This document shows positions 1 to 8,941 of a DNA stretch of 64,000 bases, one piece after another (positions within the stretch are counted from its first letter, which is position 1; each line of letters opens with the position of its first letter). A model generated the notes under the pieces. The model was given only the letters and a program-made list of their open reading frames with translations. It was not told the origin of the DNA and made no database searches. Source of the DNA: Deltaproteobacteria bacterium (GTDB taxonomy: Bacteria; Desulfobacterota; Syntrophia; Syntrophales; UBA8958); assembly GCA_029553375.1 (NCBI GenBank), contig JAKPCH010000035.1, positions 44,144-108,143 of the forward strand. Reading direction: 5' to 3'. Both the position numbers and the translations under genes were made by a program.

Positions 1-291
1 GGTGAGGAGGGGGACATACAGCTGACCTGTTCACCCCGGCGGGAGGCCTCCCTCTTCATGGGGGGTATGGCCCACAACCCATGGCCGTCCCTGCCTTCCC
101 TGACCTGCCCGACCCTGATCCTCGAGGGAGAGGAAAGTGAAAACAGGGGGTTCATCGATCTGAAGAAGGCAACCGCCCTTCTGCCCCAGGGCGTCCACCG
201 TCTCGTCCCCGGCACGGGGCATCTCCTGCCGATGGAAAAACCGCGCCTCGTCGCATCCCTCATCCGGGACTTCTTCGGCGTCACTTCTTGA
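1..291 (+). CDS. alpha/beta hydrolase, C-terminal fragment (5' end outside window)
   Basis: The reading frame is open from base 1 and stops at 289-291, giving the last 96 residues of a larger protein. A hydrophobic strand (TLILEGEE) is followed about 40 residues later by GTGHLLPMEKP, the usual setting of the catalytic histidine of alpha/beta-hydrolase-fold enzymes, and by a closing helix ending IRDFFG. The nucleophile elbow lies upstream of the window, so substrate and exact family cannot be named. The 3' end overlaps the convergent small membrane-protein gene by 11 bases (281-291). The fold assignment is fairly safe; the function is unknown. Confidence 0.7.
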   Translation, partial: GEEGDIQLTCSPRREASLFMGGMAHNPWPSLPSLTCPTLILEGEESENRGFIDLKKATALLPQGVHRLVPGTGHLLPMEKPRLVASLIRDFFGVTS

Positions 292-538
292 CCTTGGCGG
301 CCTTCTTGGCCATCTTGAGCTGGGCCTTGAGGGCCTTCTTGGCGGATTTCTCAGGGGATGGCGGAGGAGGCGGTTCAGGCCCCGCCGGTCCCTCCCGGGA
401 CGGTACTTCGGTAAGGGGACTTTTTTCTTTTTTCTTCCACCCGAAGAGTCGCCTGGCCCTCGCCAGGATCCCCTCCGCCATGGCCCTCCCGAACTGACCG
501 ATGAAACCGGCGGCGAGGACGAGGAGGATCCATTTCAT
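281..538 (-). CDS. small single-span membrane protein with Lys/Pro-rich tail
   Basis: The 85-residue product begins with a hydrophobic segment (residues 2-17), then a basic stretch (ARARRLFGWKKKEK), a run of prolines and an Ala/Lys-rich C-terminus. This suggests an inner-membrane anchor with a charged cytoplasmic tail. The ATG at 538 is preceded by GGAG six bases upstream. A GTG at 577 that overlaps the mobB stop codon (GTGA) is an alternative start and would add 13 residues. It lies directly downstream of mobB on the same strand, so the two are probably co-transcribed. I do not recognise a family and assign no function. Confidence 0.5.
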   Translation of the reverse strand: MKWILLVLAAGFIGQFGRAMAEGILARARRLFGWKKKEKSPLTEVPSREGPAGPEPPPPPSPEKSAKKALKAQLKMAKKAAKVKK

Positions 539-573
539 GAAGCTCCAGGCCGATGGATCCGTCGCCTCCACGG

Positions 574-1095
574 TCACCTCCGCCTTTCCCTCAGGTACCG
601 CTCTTCGATGAAATCCGCCACGGACCGTGCGTCGTTGACGTCGAGGAAGGGCACGCCGAGGTCGAAGAACTCGTCGCCGGCCAGGGCGATGAGGTTGTCC
701 TCCCTCGAAGAGAGGGGTCTCTCACCCACGGACCGGCGGTAGACCTCGACCTTGGGGTAGGGGTTGTCCTTGTAGCCCTCCACGAGGACCACGTCGCAGC
801 CGCGGATGAAACGACGGCACAGCTCGTCGATGGACGGGTCTTCCTCCGTGTCTTCCACGACGGCCGTCTGCCGCGGCGAGGCCAGAACGGTCACCCTGGC
901 CCCCGCCCTCTTGTGGCGCCAGCTGTCCTTGCCCTCATGGTCTATCTGGAAGCCGTGACGGTTGTGTTTGATCGTGGCCACCTTCCAGCCCCTCCCCACG
1001 AGCTCGCCGATGACGCCCTCGAGGAGGGTGGTCTTACCCACCCCCGAGGGGCCGACAAAGGCCACGATGGGCCGCAAAGATCCGTTCTCCTCCAT
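574..1095 (-). CDS. mobB: MobB, molybdopterin-guanine dinucleotide biosynthesis accessory P-loop protein
   Basis: The 173-residue protein has a Walker A loop (GPSGVGKTTL) near residue 13, the IKHNRHGF segment typical of MobB, and a VVLVEGYKDNPYPKVEVYR stretch matching the family's second core. MobB is a GTP-binding helper to MobA in attaching GMP to molybdopterin, forming the bis-MGD cofactor of molybdenum and tungsten oxidoreductases. The start at 1095 was chosen because GAGAGGTGAGG lies just upstream and the P-loop then falls at the usual distance from the N-terminus; the frame stays open further upstream but without homology. No mobA is in the window. Length is normal for the family. Confidence 0.9.
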   Translation of the reverse strand: MEENGSLRPIVAFVGPSGVGKTTLLEGVIGELVGRGWKVATIKHNRHGFQIDHEGKDSWRHKRAGARVTVLASPRQTAVVEDTEEDPSIDELCRRFIRGCDVVLVEGYKDNPYPKVEVYRRSVGERPLSSREDNLIALAGDEFFDLGVPFLDVNDARSVADFIEERYLRERRR

Positions 1096-1211
1096 CGCCT
1101 CACCTCTCCCAGGAGGGGCCAACATACCCGAAAATTCCCCTTTGTTCAACGCCGGGCGATTGGGTTTGCAATCCCCGCCGAAAGGTGAGACTATTCCCAT
1201 GGGGGGATACA

Positions 1212-2000
1212 ATGGACCTGGTGCTCATGGACTGCGTGAAGGACCTCTTGCGGAGGGTGGAGGAACTCACGGGCAAGGAGGTGCGACCCGTGATGAAAGA
1301 CGGGCTTCCCGTCCCGGCCCGGATGGTCCTGGGCGACCCCGCCGACCCCTTCCTCAACCTCCTCTACCTAAGGGAACCGGGGGAGGAGATCCATTTCGCC
1401 GTGGCCGTCGCCTGCGGTCACATCCTGAGGATCTACGAGGCCCCCCGCAAGGAGCGTTTCATACCCGTCGCCACCCGCCGCTCCATGGCCCAGTTTCTCT
1501 GGGAGTGCGAGGAAGAACTGAACCGCCTGTCCCACTTCTTCGGGAGGGAGGAGATGATGCGCCTCATCCCCCTCTGGTACGAGAGCGCCATCTATCAACT
1601 GACGACCATGCCGCCGGAGATCATGATCCACAAAAGGCTCTTCGACCACTGCCCCGAGCTGAGGAGCCACCAGCTCAAAAGCCTGGAACGACAGCGCCGT
1701 GACGCCCTGAGGGCCCTGTCCCCCGAGGTCCGGAAGATCACCCCCGCCCGGATCTACCACGCCGCCAACATCATGAACTACGTCTTCTTCAAGCTCCTGG
1801 AAGACCATTTTCACCTGGATTTCGTCGCCGCCTATCACCGCACGGTCTTCATCTTCGAGGGGGGGACCCTGGCGAGCCTCAGCAAGCGGATCGGCGAGGA
1901 CAATCACCAGGGGGACCGGGCCATGATCGACCTCTGGTCCACGCGCCTCGATCTCGCCAACTGGTACGAGTGGCGCCCCCTCCATGACGACCCGTCGTAA
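1212..2000 (+). CDS. conserved-looking hypothetical cytosolic protein
   Basis: A 262-residue acidic/basic soluble protein with no signal peptide or membrane span. An early beta-rich part (residues 30-80, including the cysteine of VAVACGHIL) is followed by a mostly helical C-terminal half rich in Arg, Leu and Glu. A G-rich ribosome-binding segment (GGGGGGATACA) precedes the ATG at 1212. It is transcribed divergently from mobB. The sequence looks like a genuine coding frame in composition and start context, but I do not recognise the family. A metallopeptidase-like role is conceivable but no HExxH-type motif is visible, so none is claimed. Confidence 0.6.
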   Translation: MDLVLMDCVKDLLRRVEELTGKEVRPVMKDGLPVPARMVLGDPADPFLNLLYLREPGEEIHFAVAVACGHILRIYEAPRKERFIPVATRRSMAQFLWECEEELNRLSHFFGREEMMRLIPLWYESAIYQLTTMPPEIMIHKRLFDHCPELRSHQLKSLERQRRDALRALSPEVRKITPARIYHAANIMNYVFFKLLEDHFHLDFVAAYHRTVFIFEGGTLASLSKRIGEDNHQGDRAMIDLWSTRLDLANWYEWRPLHDDPS

Positions 2001-2079
2001 ACGTTGATAAGACGGGGGGGAATCTGTTACTAAGGGCCGGGTTTATTCCGCTCAAAATCAAGATAGGGAGGGCAGAAAG

Positions 2080-3081
2080 ATGAGAAGGCTTATCCTCGTT
2101 ATCGCCATGGCGGCGGCGTTCATGATCCCCCTGGGCTGCGGGACCTCCGACAAACCATCCAAGGTCGAGACCCGTCCCTCCCTGAAGCTCGCCACCATGA
2201 CGGCGGCGAGCCACACCTACAACCAGGGGGCGGCGAAGCTGGCGGAACTCGTCAAGGCCAGGACCAACGGCCGCCTGGAGATCGTCGTTTATCCCGACGG
2301 TCAGCTGGGTAAAGGGGAACGGGAACTCCTCGAGGCGGTTCAACAGGGGACCATCGACATCTACGTGGGTTCCACGGGCCCCATCAGCGGTTTCAGCCCC
2401 TCCATGGCCATCCTCGACATACCCTTCCTCTTCGAGAACCACGCCCACGTCGACAGGGTCCTCGACGGACCCGTGGGCAAGCAGTTGATGGAAGACCTGG
2501 ACAAGGCGGGCTTCAAGGCCCTCGCCTTCTGGGAGAACGGTTTCCGCAACCTGACGAACTCCAAGAGGCCCGTGAGGACGCCGGAGGAGGCGAAGGGATT
2601 GAAGATCCGCACGATGGAGAACAAGATCCACCTCACCGCCTGGAAGGCCATCGGCGTCAACGCCGTCCCCATGGCCTGGGGAGAGGTCTACGGGGCCCTG
2701 CAGCAGGGGACCATCGACGGCCAGGAGAATCCCGTCGCCGTCATCTATTCCTCCCAGTTGAACGAGGTCCAGAAATATCTCTCCCTCACCCAGCACGTCT
2801 ACTCGCCGGCCATCGTCATCGTGAGCGCCAAGAGGTGGCAGGGTCTGTCGCCGGAGGACCGGGAGGTCCTGGCCAAGACGGCCCTCGAGGTGGCCTCTTT
2901 CCAGAGGAGACTGGGGAGGGAAAACGAGGAGAAACAGGTGACCGAGCTGGAACGGAAGGGGATGAAGGTCGTCAGGAAGATCGACAAGGAGCTTTGGCGC
3001 AAGGCCATGGCGCCCGCCGTCAAGGAGTTCGAGGCGGTCTTCGGCCGGGAAAAGATCGCCGCCATCATGAAGCACCCCTGA
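2080..3081 (+). CDS. dctP: TRAP transporter solute-binding lipoprotein (DctP family)
   Basis: The 333-residue protein is the extracytoplasmic receptor of a tripartite ATP-independent periplasmic transporter, which imports organic acids using an ion gradient. It starts with a lipoprotein signal (lipobox IPLGC, Cys20), so it is probably membrane-tethered. The mature part shows DctP landmarks: FSPSMAILDIPFLFEN, the GLKIRTMEN segment whose arginine normally binds the ligand carboxylate, and the LQQGTIDGQENP block. A good ribosome-binding site (AGGGAGG) precedes the ATG. The small and large permease genes follow immediately. The substrate cannot be read from sequence; C4-dicarboxylates or other carboxylates are usual. 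Confidence 0.93.
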   Translation: MRRLILVIAMAAAFMIPLGCGTSDKPSKVETRPSLKLATMTAASHTYNQGAAKLAELVKARTNGRLEIVVYPDGQLGKGERELLEAVQQGTIDIYVGSTGPISGFSPSMAILDIPFLFENHAHVDRVLDGPVGKQLMEDLDKAGFKALAFWENGFRNLTNSKRPVRTPEEAKGLKIRTMENKIHLTAWKAIGVNAVPMAWGEVYGALQQGTIDGQENPVAVIYSSQLNEVQKYLSLTQHVYSPAIVIVSAKRWQGLSPEDREVLAKTALEVASFQRRLGRENEEKQVTELERKGMKVVRKIDKELWRKAMAPAVKEFEAVFGREKIAAIMKHP

Positions 3082-3091
3082 AGAAGGAGAC

Positions 3092-3583
3092 ATGGCTTCG
3101 ATCCTGAGGGGCCTCAACGCCATCTCGGCACGCCTCGCCCGGGTCTTGACCGTCATCTCCCTGGTCGTGACGGCCCTGATCATCCCCGCCGAGGTGGCGG
3201 GCCGCTACCTCCTGGGGTCCGTCCCGGCCTGGTCGGGGGAGGCGGCGGTCTTCTCCCTCGTCTGGCTCTCCATGATGGGGGCCGCCGCCGGCTTCGATAG
3301 GGGTTACACCATCGCCCTCACGGTCGTCAGGGACCGTCTTCCCCCCGCCTGGTCGCGGCCGACGAGGCTCTTCGCCGAGACCTTCCTCCTCGTTTTCCTG
3401 GCCGTCCTGACCTGTTACGGGGCGGAACAGACCCTATGGAACTGGCGCCAGACCTCGCCGGCCATGGGGATACCCATGGCCGTCCCCTACGCGGCCCTCC
3501 CCGTGGGCTTCGCCATGATGCTCCTGAGCCTGGCGGAGGGGATCATCACCTCCCGGGCCCCGAAGGAAGGCCGGAATCGGTGA
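3092..3583 (+). CDS. dctQ: TRAP transporter small permease subunit (DctQ family)
   Basis: The 163-residue product has four predicted hydrophobic segments (about residues 17-40, 52-72, 93-113 and 131-152), the normal topology of DctQ. The W-x-GE sequence in the second segment region (AWSGEAAVFSLVW) is a family hallmark. It sits 10 bases after the binding-protein gene, and its stop codon overlaps the GTG start of the large permease, a typical coupled TRAP operon. DctQ helps assemble the transporter in the inner membrane. Confidence 0.92.
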   Translation: MASILRGLNAISARLARVLTVISLVVTALIIPAEVAGRYLLGSVPAWSGEAAVFSLVWLSMMGAAAGFDRGYTIALTVVRDRLPPAWSRPTRLFAETFLLVFLAVLTCYGAEQTLWNWRQTSPAMGIPMAVPYAALPVGFAMMLLSLAEGIITSRAPKEGRNR

Positions 3584-4860
3584 TCGTCTTCCCCGGGGTC
3601 TTCATCCTTCTCCTCGCCGTCGGCGTCCCCATCGCCTTCTCCCTCGGCGGGGCCGCCTTCGTCTATCTCCTCCTTAAGGGGATCTCGCCCACCCTCCTCA
3701 TTCAGACGACCTTCGCCGGCATGGCCTCCTTCCCCCTCCTGGCCATCCCCCTGTTCCTCCTCGCGGGGAACCTCATGAACGAAGGGGGGATCACCAGGGA
3801 CCTCGTCGCCTTCGCCCGGGTCTCCCTCGGGCATCTGAGGGGGGGGCTGGGGGTGGCGACGATCGCGGCCAGCGCCGTCTTCGCCGGCATCTCGGGCTCC
3901 GCCGTGGCGACGGCGGCGGCCATCGGCGCCGTCCTCCTCCCGGCCATGCACGACCACGGCTACGACGACGAACTGTCCGCCTCCGTCACGGCGACGGCGG
4001 CCTGCATGGGACCCCTCATCCCCCCGAGCATACCCTTCATCATCTACGGGGTCATCGCCAACGTCTCCATCGGGGCCCTCTTCCTCGGCGGGGTCATCCC
4101 CGGCCTCCTCCTGGGAATCTCCCTCACGATCTACATGGTCTTCACGGCGGGCCGCCGCGACTACCCCACCGATCCCTTCCCCGGGGCCGCCGCGGTCTTC
4201 AGGGCCGCCTTGAGGGCGTTGCCGGCCCTCCTCATGCCCTTCCTCGTCATCGGCGGCATCATGGGGGGGATCTTCACGCCGACGGAGGCGGCGGGGGTGG
4301 CCGTCCTCTACGCCTTCGTCGCCGGCTTTCTCTTCTACCGGCGCCTGCGGGTGGAAAGGCTGTTTGGGATCTTCCTGAAATCGGGCCTGGAGGCGGCGGT
4401 GGTCATGCTGATGCTGGGCCTCTCCGAGGCCTTCGCCTGGGTCGTGGCGGTGGAACAGGTGCCGGCCAGGATCATGGAGTTCCTCTCCGGCTTCTCCTCT
4501 TCCCCCTACGTCTTTCTCCTCCTCGTCAACCTCGTCCTCCTCCTCGTGGGGATCCCCCTGGAGACGGCCCCCGCCCTGACGATCATGACCCCCATCCTGG
4601 CCCCCCTGGCTCAGCGGATGGGCATCGACCCCGTCCATTTCGGGGTGGTCGTCTGTTTCAACCTCGTCCTGGGCCTCATCACCCCCCCCGTGGGGGCGGT
4701 CCTCTTCTCCGTCTGCGGCATGACGGGGATGTCCCTCGAGAGACTGAGCCGCGGTATCCTGGCCCCCTTCGCCATCGCCGTCGGGGTCCTCCTCGTCGTG
4801 ACCTTCCTCCCCTTCCTCTCCACGCTCCTGCCGGCCTGGTTCCTGCCGGGAGGGAGATAG
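3580..4860 (+). CDS. dctM: TRAP transporter large permease subunit (DctM family)
   Basis: The 426-residue, strongly hydrophobic protein has about 12 spans and the DctM signatures MASFPLLAIPLFLLAGNLMN, FAGISGSAVATAAAIG and GPLIPPSIPFIIYG. It is the ion-coupled channel subunit of the transporter. The start is the GTG at 3580, which overlaps the dctQ stop (GTGA) and has GGAAGG just upstream. A longer frame extending into dctQ is not credible because the first DctM helix begins right after this GTG. The gene ends 19 bases before the convergent outer-membrane protein gene. Confidence 0.93.
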   Translation: MIVFPGVFILLLAVGVPIAFSLGGAAFVYLLLKGISPTLLIQTTFAGMASFPLLAIPLFLLAGNLMNEGGITRDLVAFARVSLGHLRGGLGVATIAASAVFAGISGSAVATAAAIGAVLLPAMHDHGYDDELSASVTATAACMGPLIPPSIPFIIYGVIANVSIGALFLGGVIPGLLLGISLTIYMVFTAGRRDYPTDPFPGAAAVFRAALRALPALLMPFLVIGGIMGGIFTPTEAAGVAVLYAFVAGFLFYRRLRVERLFGIFLKSGLEAAVVMLMLGLSEAFAWVVAVEQVPARIMEFLSGFSSSPYVFLLLVNLVLLLVGIPLETAPALTIMTPILAPLAQRMGIDPVHFGVVVCFNLVLGLITPPVGAVLFSVCGMTGMSLERLSRGILAPFAIAVGVLLVVTFLPFLSTLLPAWFLPGGR

Positions 4861-4879
4861 AGTAGTTCGTACAGCGGCG

Positions 4880-5770
4880 TCAATACCGGTAGGTGAAGCT
4901 CACCCCCCCGACGAGAAAGGAACTCTGGCGATCCCGGAAGGTCGTGTCGGCCTGCATGCTCCTAAACATCATGTCGTACTTGGCGTTGTTGTTCAGGGGG
5001 AAGATGTAGGAGACCTGGGGGGTAACGGTCAGGGAATCGAGGACCTTGACGGGGAGGCTCAGGGAGACCGTGGCGTCGTGAAAGTCGTTGTAGCGGTCGT
5101 TCCATGACCCGTCCGCCTTTCTGTCCGTCCCGTCTTCGTTGATCCGGCGCCGGTTGTCGTCCTCGCTGACGAGGTAGCTGCCCGTGGCGGCCAGGGCGAT
5201 GGACACCCTCTTCGTCAGTTCCACGGAATGGGACAGACCGAGGGTGAGGTACCACCGCTGGGTGCTGTCGAAGCTCCGGGCGACGGTGAGGGTGGGCGCA
5301 AGGAAGGTCTCCAGACCGGCCGTCAGGACCAGTTCCTGATCGTCTTTCTGATCGGGACCGACGCCGGACGTGTCGGAGTTCCAGAAGGCGGCGTTGCCGT
5401 AGTAGGCGTAGGTGAGACCGGCCTTGAAGATGCCGAATGTCTTGTTGTATCCGATCTTGACGTCCGTCTCCGTCCAGTTCTGTCGCCGGTCGCCGCGGTA
5501 GTTGGCTTGCTCCGCCAGATAGGGACGGGTGTCGAGATTGCCCCAGACGAGGAGATTGAAACCCTTGTAACCCACGGCGATCTGGGGTTGGATGACGGCA
5601 CTGTGACGGGAAAGCTCGTCGCCGTTACAGATATAGGCGCTCAAGACGGAGAGGGTCAATTCCGTCGTGGGCCTCTCTCCCTCGGCGGACCAGGCGCAGG
5701 GGGCGCCCCCTAGAAGAACCGCCGTCAAAAGCGTCAAGGACAAGAACGATTGCCATCTCTTTTTGACCAT
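4880..5770 (-). CDS. outer-membrane beta-barrel protein, TorF/Gcw-like
   Basis: The 296-residue protein carries a Sec signal peptide (cleavage near Ala28, AWSA) followed by alternating amphipathic strands rich in Tyr, Trp and Asn. It ends in the aromatic motif SFTYRY expected of outer-membrane barrels inserted by Bam. Phrases such as LSAYICNGDELS and GFNLLVWGNLD resemble the small proteobacterial outer-membrane family often annotated TorF or Gcw. Function is not established for that family. The ATG at 5770 has GGGAGG nine bases upstream. It converges with the TRAP operon and diverges from the YihY-type gene. Confidence 0.7.
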   Translation of the reverse strand: MVKKRWQSFLSLTLLTAVLLGGAPCAWSAEGERPTTELTLSVLSAYICNGDELSRHSAVIQPQIAVGYKGFNLLVWGNLDTRPYLAEQANYRGDRRQNWTETDVKIGYNKTFGIFKAGLTYAYYGNAAFWNSDTSGVGPDQKDDQELVLTAGLETFLAPTLTVARSFDSTQRWYLTLGLSHSVELTKRVSIALAATGSYLVSEDDNRRRINEDGTDRKADGSWNDRYNDFHDATVSLSLPVKVLDSLTVTPQVSYIFPLNNNAKYDMMFRSMQADTTFRDRQSSFLVGGVSFTYRY

Positions 5771-5875
5771 TGCCGTAAACCTCCCGTTTTTTTCGCCTTA
5801 TCTAGCAACAGATGTGCCATAAACATGCGGAATTAACCTTGAAGAAACGGCGGTGCTTAACATAGATTGATCGTC

Positions 5876-7429
5876 ATGGACAACGGCGCAAATACCAAAC
5901 CCGCCCCGGTGGGGGCGGCCGGACCCTGGAAAAAGGCCCTCATCCCCCCCGCCGCCCTTTGGGACATCCTCACGGACGCCGTGGACAATTTCCAGGCCAA
6001 CGGCGACACCAACCAGGCGGCCGCCATCTCCCTCTACGCCATTCTCTCCTTCCTCCCCCTCTTCGTCCTCACCTTCGTCATGGCCACCCATTTCCTCACC
6101 TCCCACCCGGGGATTCAGGAGGAGCTCTTGGGGGGCATACGACGCCTCAACCCCTACCTGTCCGACGGCCTCCTGGCCCAACTGGGCGGGATCGAGGAAA
6201 AGAAGAAACTCCTGGGTTGGGCGGGGGTCATTACCCTCGTCTGGTTCTCCGCCATGATCTTCAGCGCCCTCGAAGTGGCCCTGAACATCATCTTCCGGGC
6301 CGAGAAGAGCCGCAACTACCTCTTCTCGAAGCTCCTGGCCGTGGCCATGATCCCCACGGCCTGGGTCGTGGGTCTGACGAGCGTCGCCGTCACCGCCGCG
6401 GCCGCCTTCGTGGCCAGACAACCCCTCCTGGCGGAATTGCCTTTGTTCTCCTACGTCCAGGGCGGCCTGTTCAGGTTCGTCATCCCCTACGCCGTCACGG
6501 TCCTCTTCTTCACCATCGTCTACAGGGTCGTGCCCACGGCCCCCGTGCCCCTCGGGGTCGCCCTCGCGGGGAGCGCCGTTTTCTCCGCCCTCATGGAGGG
6601 GGCGAAACACTTCTTCGCCTGGTACATCACCCATTACAGCCGCTATCATCTCATCTTCGGCTCCTTAGAGGCCGTAATCATCCTCGTCATCTGGGTCTTC
6701 TACGTCGCTTTGATCCTCCTGTTCTGCGCCGAGATGATGTCCTCCTACCTGCGCCGGGACCTGATCCTCCTCGAAAAAGCCCTCTTCAGGAAGGGGGGCC
6801 TCAGGACGGCGCTCCCCGAACGCCTGAAGAGGAGGTTCGGGCGCTTCTATCCCCAGGGGAGCTACATCTTCCGGGAGGGCGACGAGGGGCGGGAGATGTT
6901 CTATATCCTCACGGGGCGGGTGGCCGTCGAAAAGGCGGCGGGGGAGGTGACGAAGGTCCTCGCCGTCCTCGGGGCGGGGGACTATTTCGGCGAGATGGCG
7001 GCCCTCGTCGACGCCCCCCGCACGGCCTCCGCCCGGGCCCTCGAGGACGCCCACATCGCCGTCATCGCCCGGGACACCTTCCGGGACCTCCTGAAGACGA
7101 GCGAAGGGGTCTCCCTGGTCATGCTCCGGGAGTTCTCCCGCCGGATCAAGGCCACCAACGAGGCCCTGGAGGAGGCGACCCAGGCCTGGATGTTTTTGAT
7201 GTGCCTCCTCTACTTCTACCGCTTCCCGCCCCCCAACCGGGACCGTGACCCCGTGGCGGACATTTCCGTCCTCACGGCCCGGGAAAGGCACGAAATTGTC
7301 CAGGTCCTCCGGGACCTCGACCGCCGGGGCGTCATCGCCATGGAGGGGGAGGAGGTCGTCCGTTTCGACGCGGAAAAGGCCTGGTCAACCCTGGGTTTCG
7401 GCAAGGGGCGGCCCGGGGGCCTTTCCTGA
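5876..7429 (+). CDS. YihY/BrkB-type membrane protein fused to a cyclic-nucleotide-binding domain
   Basis: About 517 residues. The N-terminal part (roughly residues 25-285) has the YihY/virulence-factor-BrkB pattern: the amphipathic AISLYAILSFLPLFVL helix, six or so spans and the YSRYHLIFGSLEAVIILVIWVFY block. A Crp-like cyclic-nucleotide-binding fold follows (about 310-425), with FREGDEGREMFYILTGRVAVEK and the phosphate-binding cassette YFGEMAALVDAPRTASARA. A short winged C-terminal region ends the protein. YihY proteins are integral membrane proteins of uncertain role, once mis-called RNase BN. The fused sensor suggests nucleotide-dependent control. The ATG at 5876 is used; a TTG at 5867 is possible and neither has a clear ribosome-binding site. 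The 3' end overlaps the convergent radical SAM gene. Confidence 0.88.
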   Translation: MDNGANTKPAPVGAAGPWKKALIPPAALWDILTDAVDNFQANGDTNQAAAISLYAILSFLPLFVLTFVMATHFLTSHPGIQEELLGGIRRLNPYLSDGLLAQLGGIEEKKKLLGWAGVITLVWFSAMIFSALEVALNIIFRAEKSRNYLFSKLLAVAMIPTAWVVGLTSVAVTAAAAFVARQPLLAELPLFSYVQGGLFRFVIPYAVTVLFFTIVYRVVPTAPVPLGVALAGSAVFSALMEGAKHFFAWYITHYSRYHLIFGSLEAVIILVIWVFYVALILLFCAEMMSSYLRRDLILLEKALFRKGGLRTALPERLKRRFGRFYPQGSYIFREGDEGREMFYILTGRVAVEKAAGEVTKVLAVLGAGDYFGEMAALVDAPRTASARALEDAHIAVIARDTFRDLLKTSEGVSLVMLREFSRRIKATNEALEEATQAWMFLMCLLYFYRFPPPNRDRDPVADISVLTARERHEIVQVLRDLDRRGVIAMEGEEVVRFDAEKAWSTLGFGKGRPGGLS

Positions 7430-8941
7430 CAGGAAAAAGGGGGCGTGGCTCGAGGTGAAGACGGGGGGGCGGCGCTTGAGGATGGGGGCGACGGCCCCAT
7501 GGCGTCGGAAGACCCGGTCGAGGAAGAGGCGGACCTCCCGTCGCCCCCAGCCCCGGGGGTGGACGAAGTCCTCGTAGAGGGACAGGTCGTCGTCGCTGAA
7601 GGGCCTCGTCTCCAGGCCCTCGTCGGCCGTGCCCCGGGGGAGGTTGAAGAGGGCCACGTTGATGTAATCGATGTACAGGGCGTTCTCGGCGACGAAGGAG
7701 AGGGTCTTCTCGGCGTCCTCCCGACCCTCGGGGGGTGTGCCGAAGAGGAGATAGACATAGGTGCCGATGCCGGCGCCCTTGAGGGCCTTGAGGGCCCGGG
7801 AGGCCGTGGCGAGGTCGATGCCTTTGTCCAGGGCGTCCAGGACCCGCTGGGACCCCGATTCCACCCCCACCTCGAGCATGACGCAACCCGCTGCCCCCAG
7901 GAGGCGGCAGAAATCGGGGTCGGCGAGTTCGGCCCCCACCCGGGCGAAACCGGACCAGGGGTAGGGGTTGTCGCTCCCCGCCAGGGCGGAGAGGAGGGCG
8001 GGGCTCATGGCGCTGTCGACGAAATGGAACAGGGCCGGCGCATGACGGGCGCCGAGGGCCGCGAGGTCCCCCAAGACCTGGGCCGGCCTCCGGGAGAGAT
8101 GGGGATTGCCCTCCGCCGCCTCGGGACAGAAACGGCAGCGCCGCCAGTAACAACCCCGGGAGGCGGCGACGGGCAGGATCACCCCCGGGGAGAGGTAGTC
8201 GCCGAGGGGGAAATCGTCGAAACAGGGTCGGGCGGTCCATCCCCCTCCCTCCCGGCCGGCGAGGTGAAGGAGGGTCCCCTCTCCCGGTCCGGGACAGACC
8301 AGGTCCGCCAAACCGCCGAAGGGGTTCCCCGCCGCCGGCCGATGGAGCCAAGAGGTGATCAGTCCCCCCCCGAGGACGATCCTCAGGCGCGGGACCTCCC
8401 TGCGGAGCCAGCCTATGACGGCGAAGGCCGTGAGGGCCTGGCCGAGGTAATTGATGGAGATCCCGACGGTATCGGGGTTCTCCTCCATCAGGACCCGGGA
8501 GAGGCGGGCGGTGAAAAAGGGGAAAAAGACGTTTCCCTCCGGTTCCTCCGCCGCCCCCAGGAGATCAGAGCTGCGCAGGGGTGAGCGTCCCTCCTCCCCG
8601 TAATCGGCGAGGCCGACCCTCGCGGCCCGATGTGAGGATACAGCCCCCAGGACCCGCTCGAGATCCGCCACGGCCCGCCGGTAACGGTCCGGGTGGCGGT
8701 AGGTGGCCTCTTTTCGGAGGGAGGCCAAGTGCTCCCGGCGATGCCTAAAGGCACGCCCCGTCCACCGGTCGTGGACGTCGGGGGACGACCACCCCAGGGA
8801 AAGGAGGTAGAGGAGACCCTCCAGGGACAGATCGATACCCCGGCATGCCACACCCTCTTTCCGCAGGGCCCCCAGGAGGGCGGCGATACCGGCCGGGGGC
8901 TCGGAGGGTCTCGATACGGGCGGTGAGATGAGAAGGATCAT
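7385..8941 (-). CDS. B12-binding-type radical SAM protein
   Basis: A 518-residue protein with the two-domain plan of cobalamin-dependent radical SAM enzymes. The N-terminal part contains MILLISPPVSRPSEPP and the Rossmann-like stretch TVGISINYLGQ...LRIVLGGG. The core follows, with the iron-sulfur motif CYWRRCRFC (CX4CX2C, the spacing seen in this B12-type subgroup rather than CX3CX2C). Later segments EVGVESGSQRVLDALDKG and GIGTYVYLLFGTP are standard radical SAM barrel strands. Substrate unknown. No obvious biosynthetic partner sits beside it; the downstream gene is convergent with a 45-base overlap. The ATG at 8941 lacks a strong ribosome-binding site. Confidence 0.85.
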   Translation of the reverse strand: MILLISPPVSRPSEPPAGIAALLGALRKEGVACRGIDLSLEGLLYLLSLGWSSPDVHDRWTGRAFRHRREHLASLRKEATYRHPDRYRRAVADLERVLGAVSSHRAARVGLADYGEEGRSPLRSSDLLGAAEEPEGNVFFPFFTARLSRVLMEENPDTVGISINYLGQALTAFAVIGWLRREVPRLRIVLGGGLITSWLHRPAAGNPFGGLADLVCPGPGEGTLLHLAGREGGGWTARPCFDDFPLGDYLSPGVILPVAASRGCYWRRCRFCPEAAEGNPHLSRRPAQVLGDLAALGARHAPALFHFVDSAMSPALLSALAGSDNPYPWSGFARVGAELADPDFCRLLGAAGCVMLEVGVESGSQRVLDALDKGIDLATASRALKALKGAGIGTYVYLLFGTPPEGREDAEKTLSFVAENALYIDYINVALFNLPRGTADEGLETRPFSDDDLSLYEDFVHPRGWGRREVRLFLDRVFRRHGAVAPILKRRPPVFTSSHAPFFLSGKAPGPPLAETQG

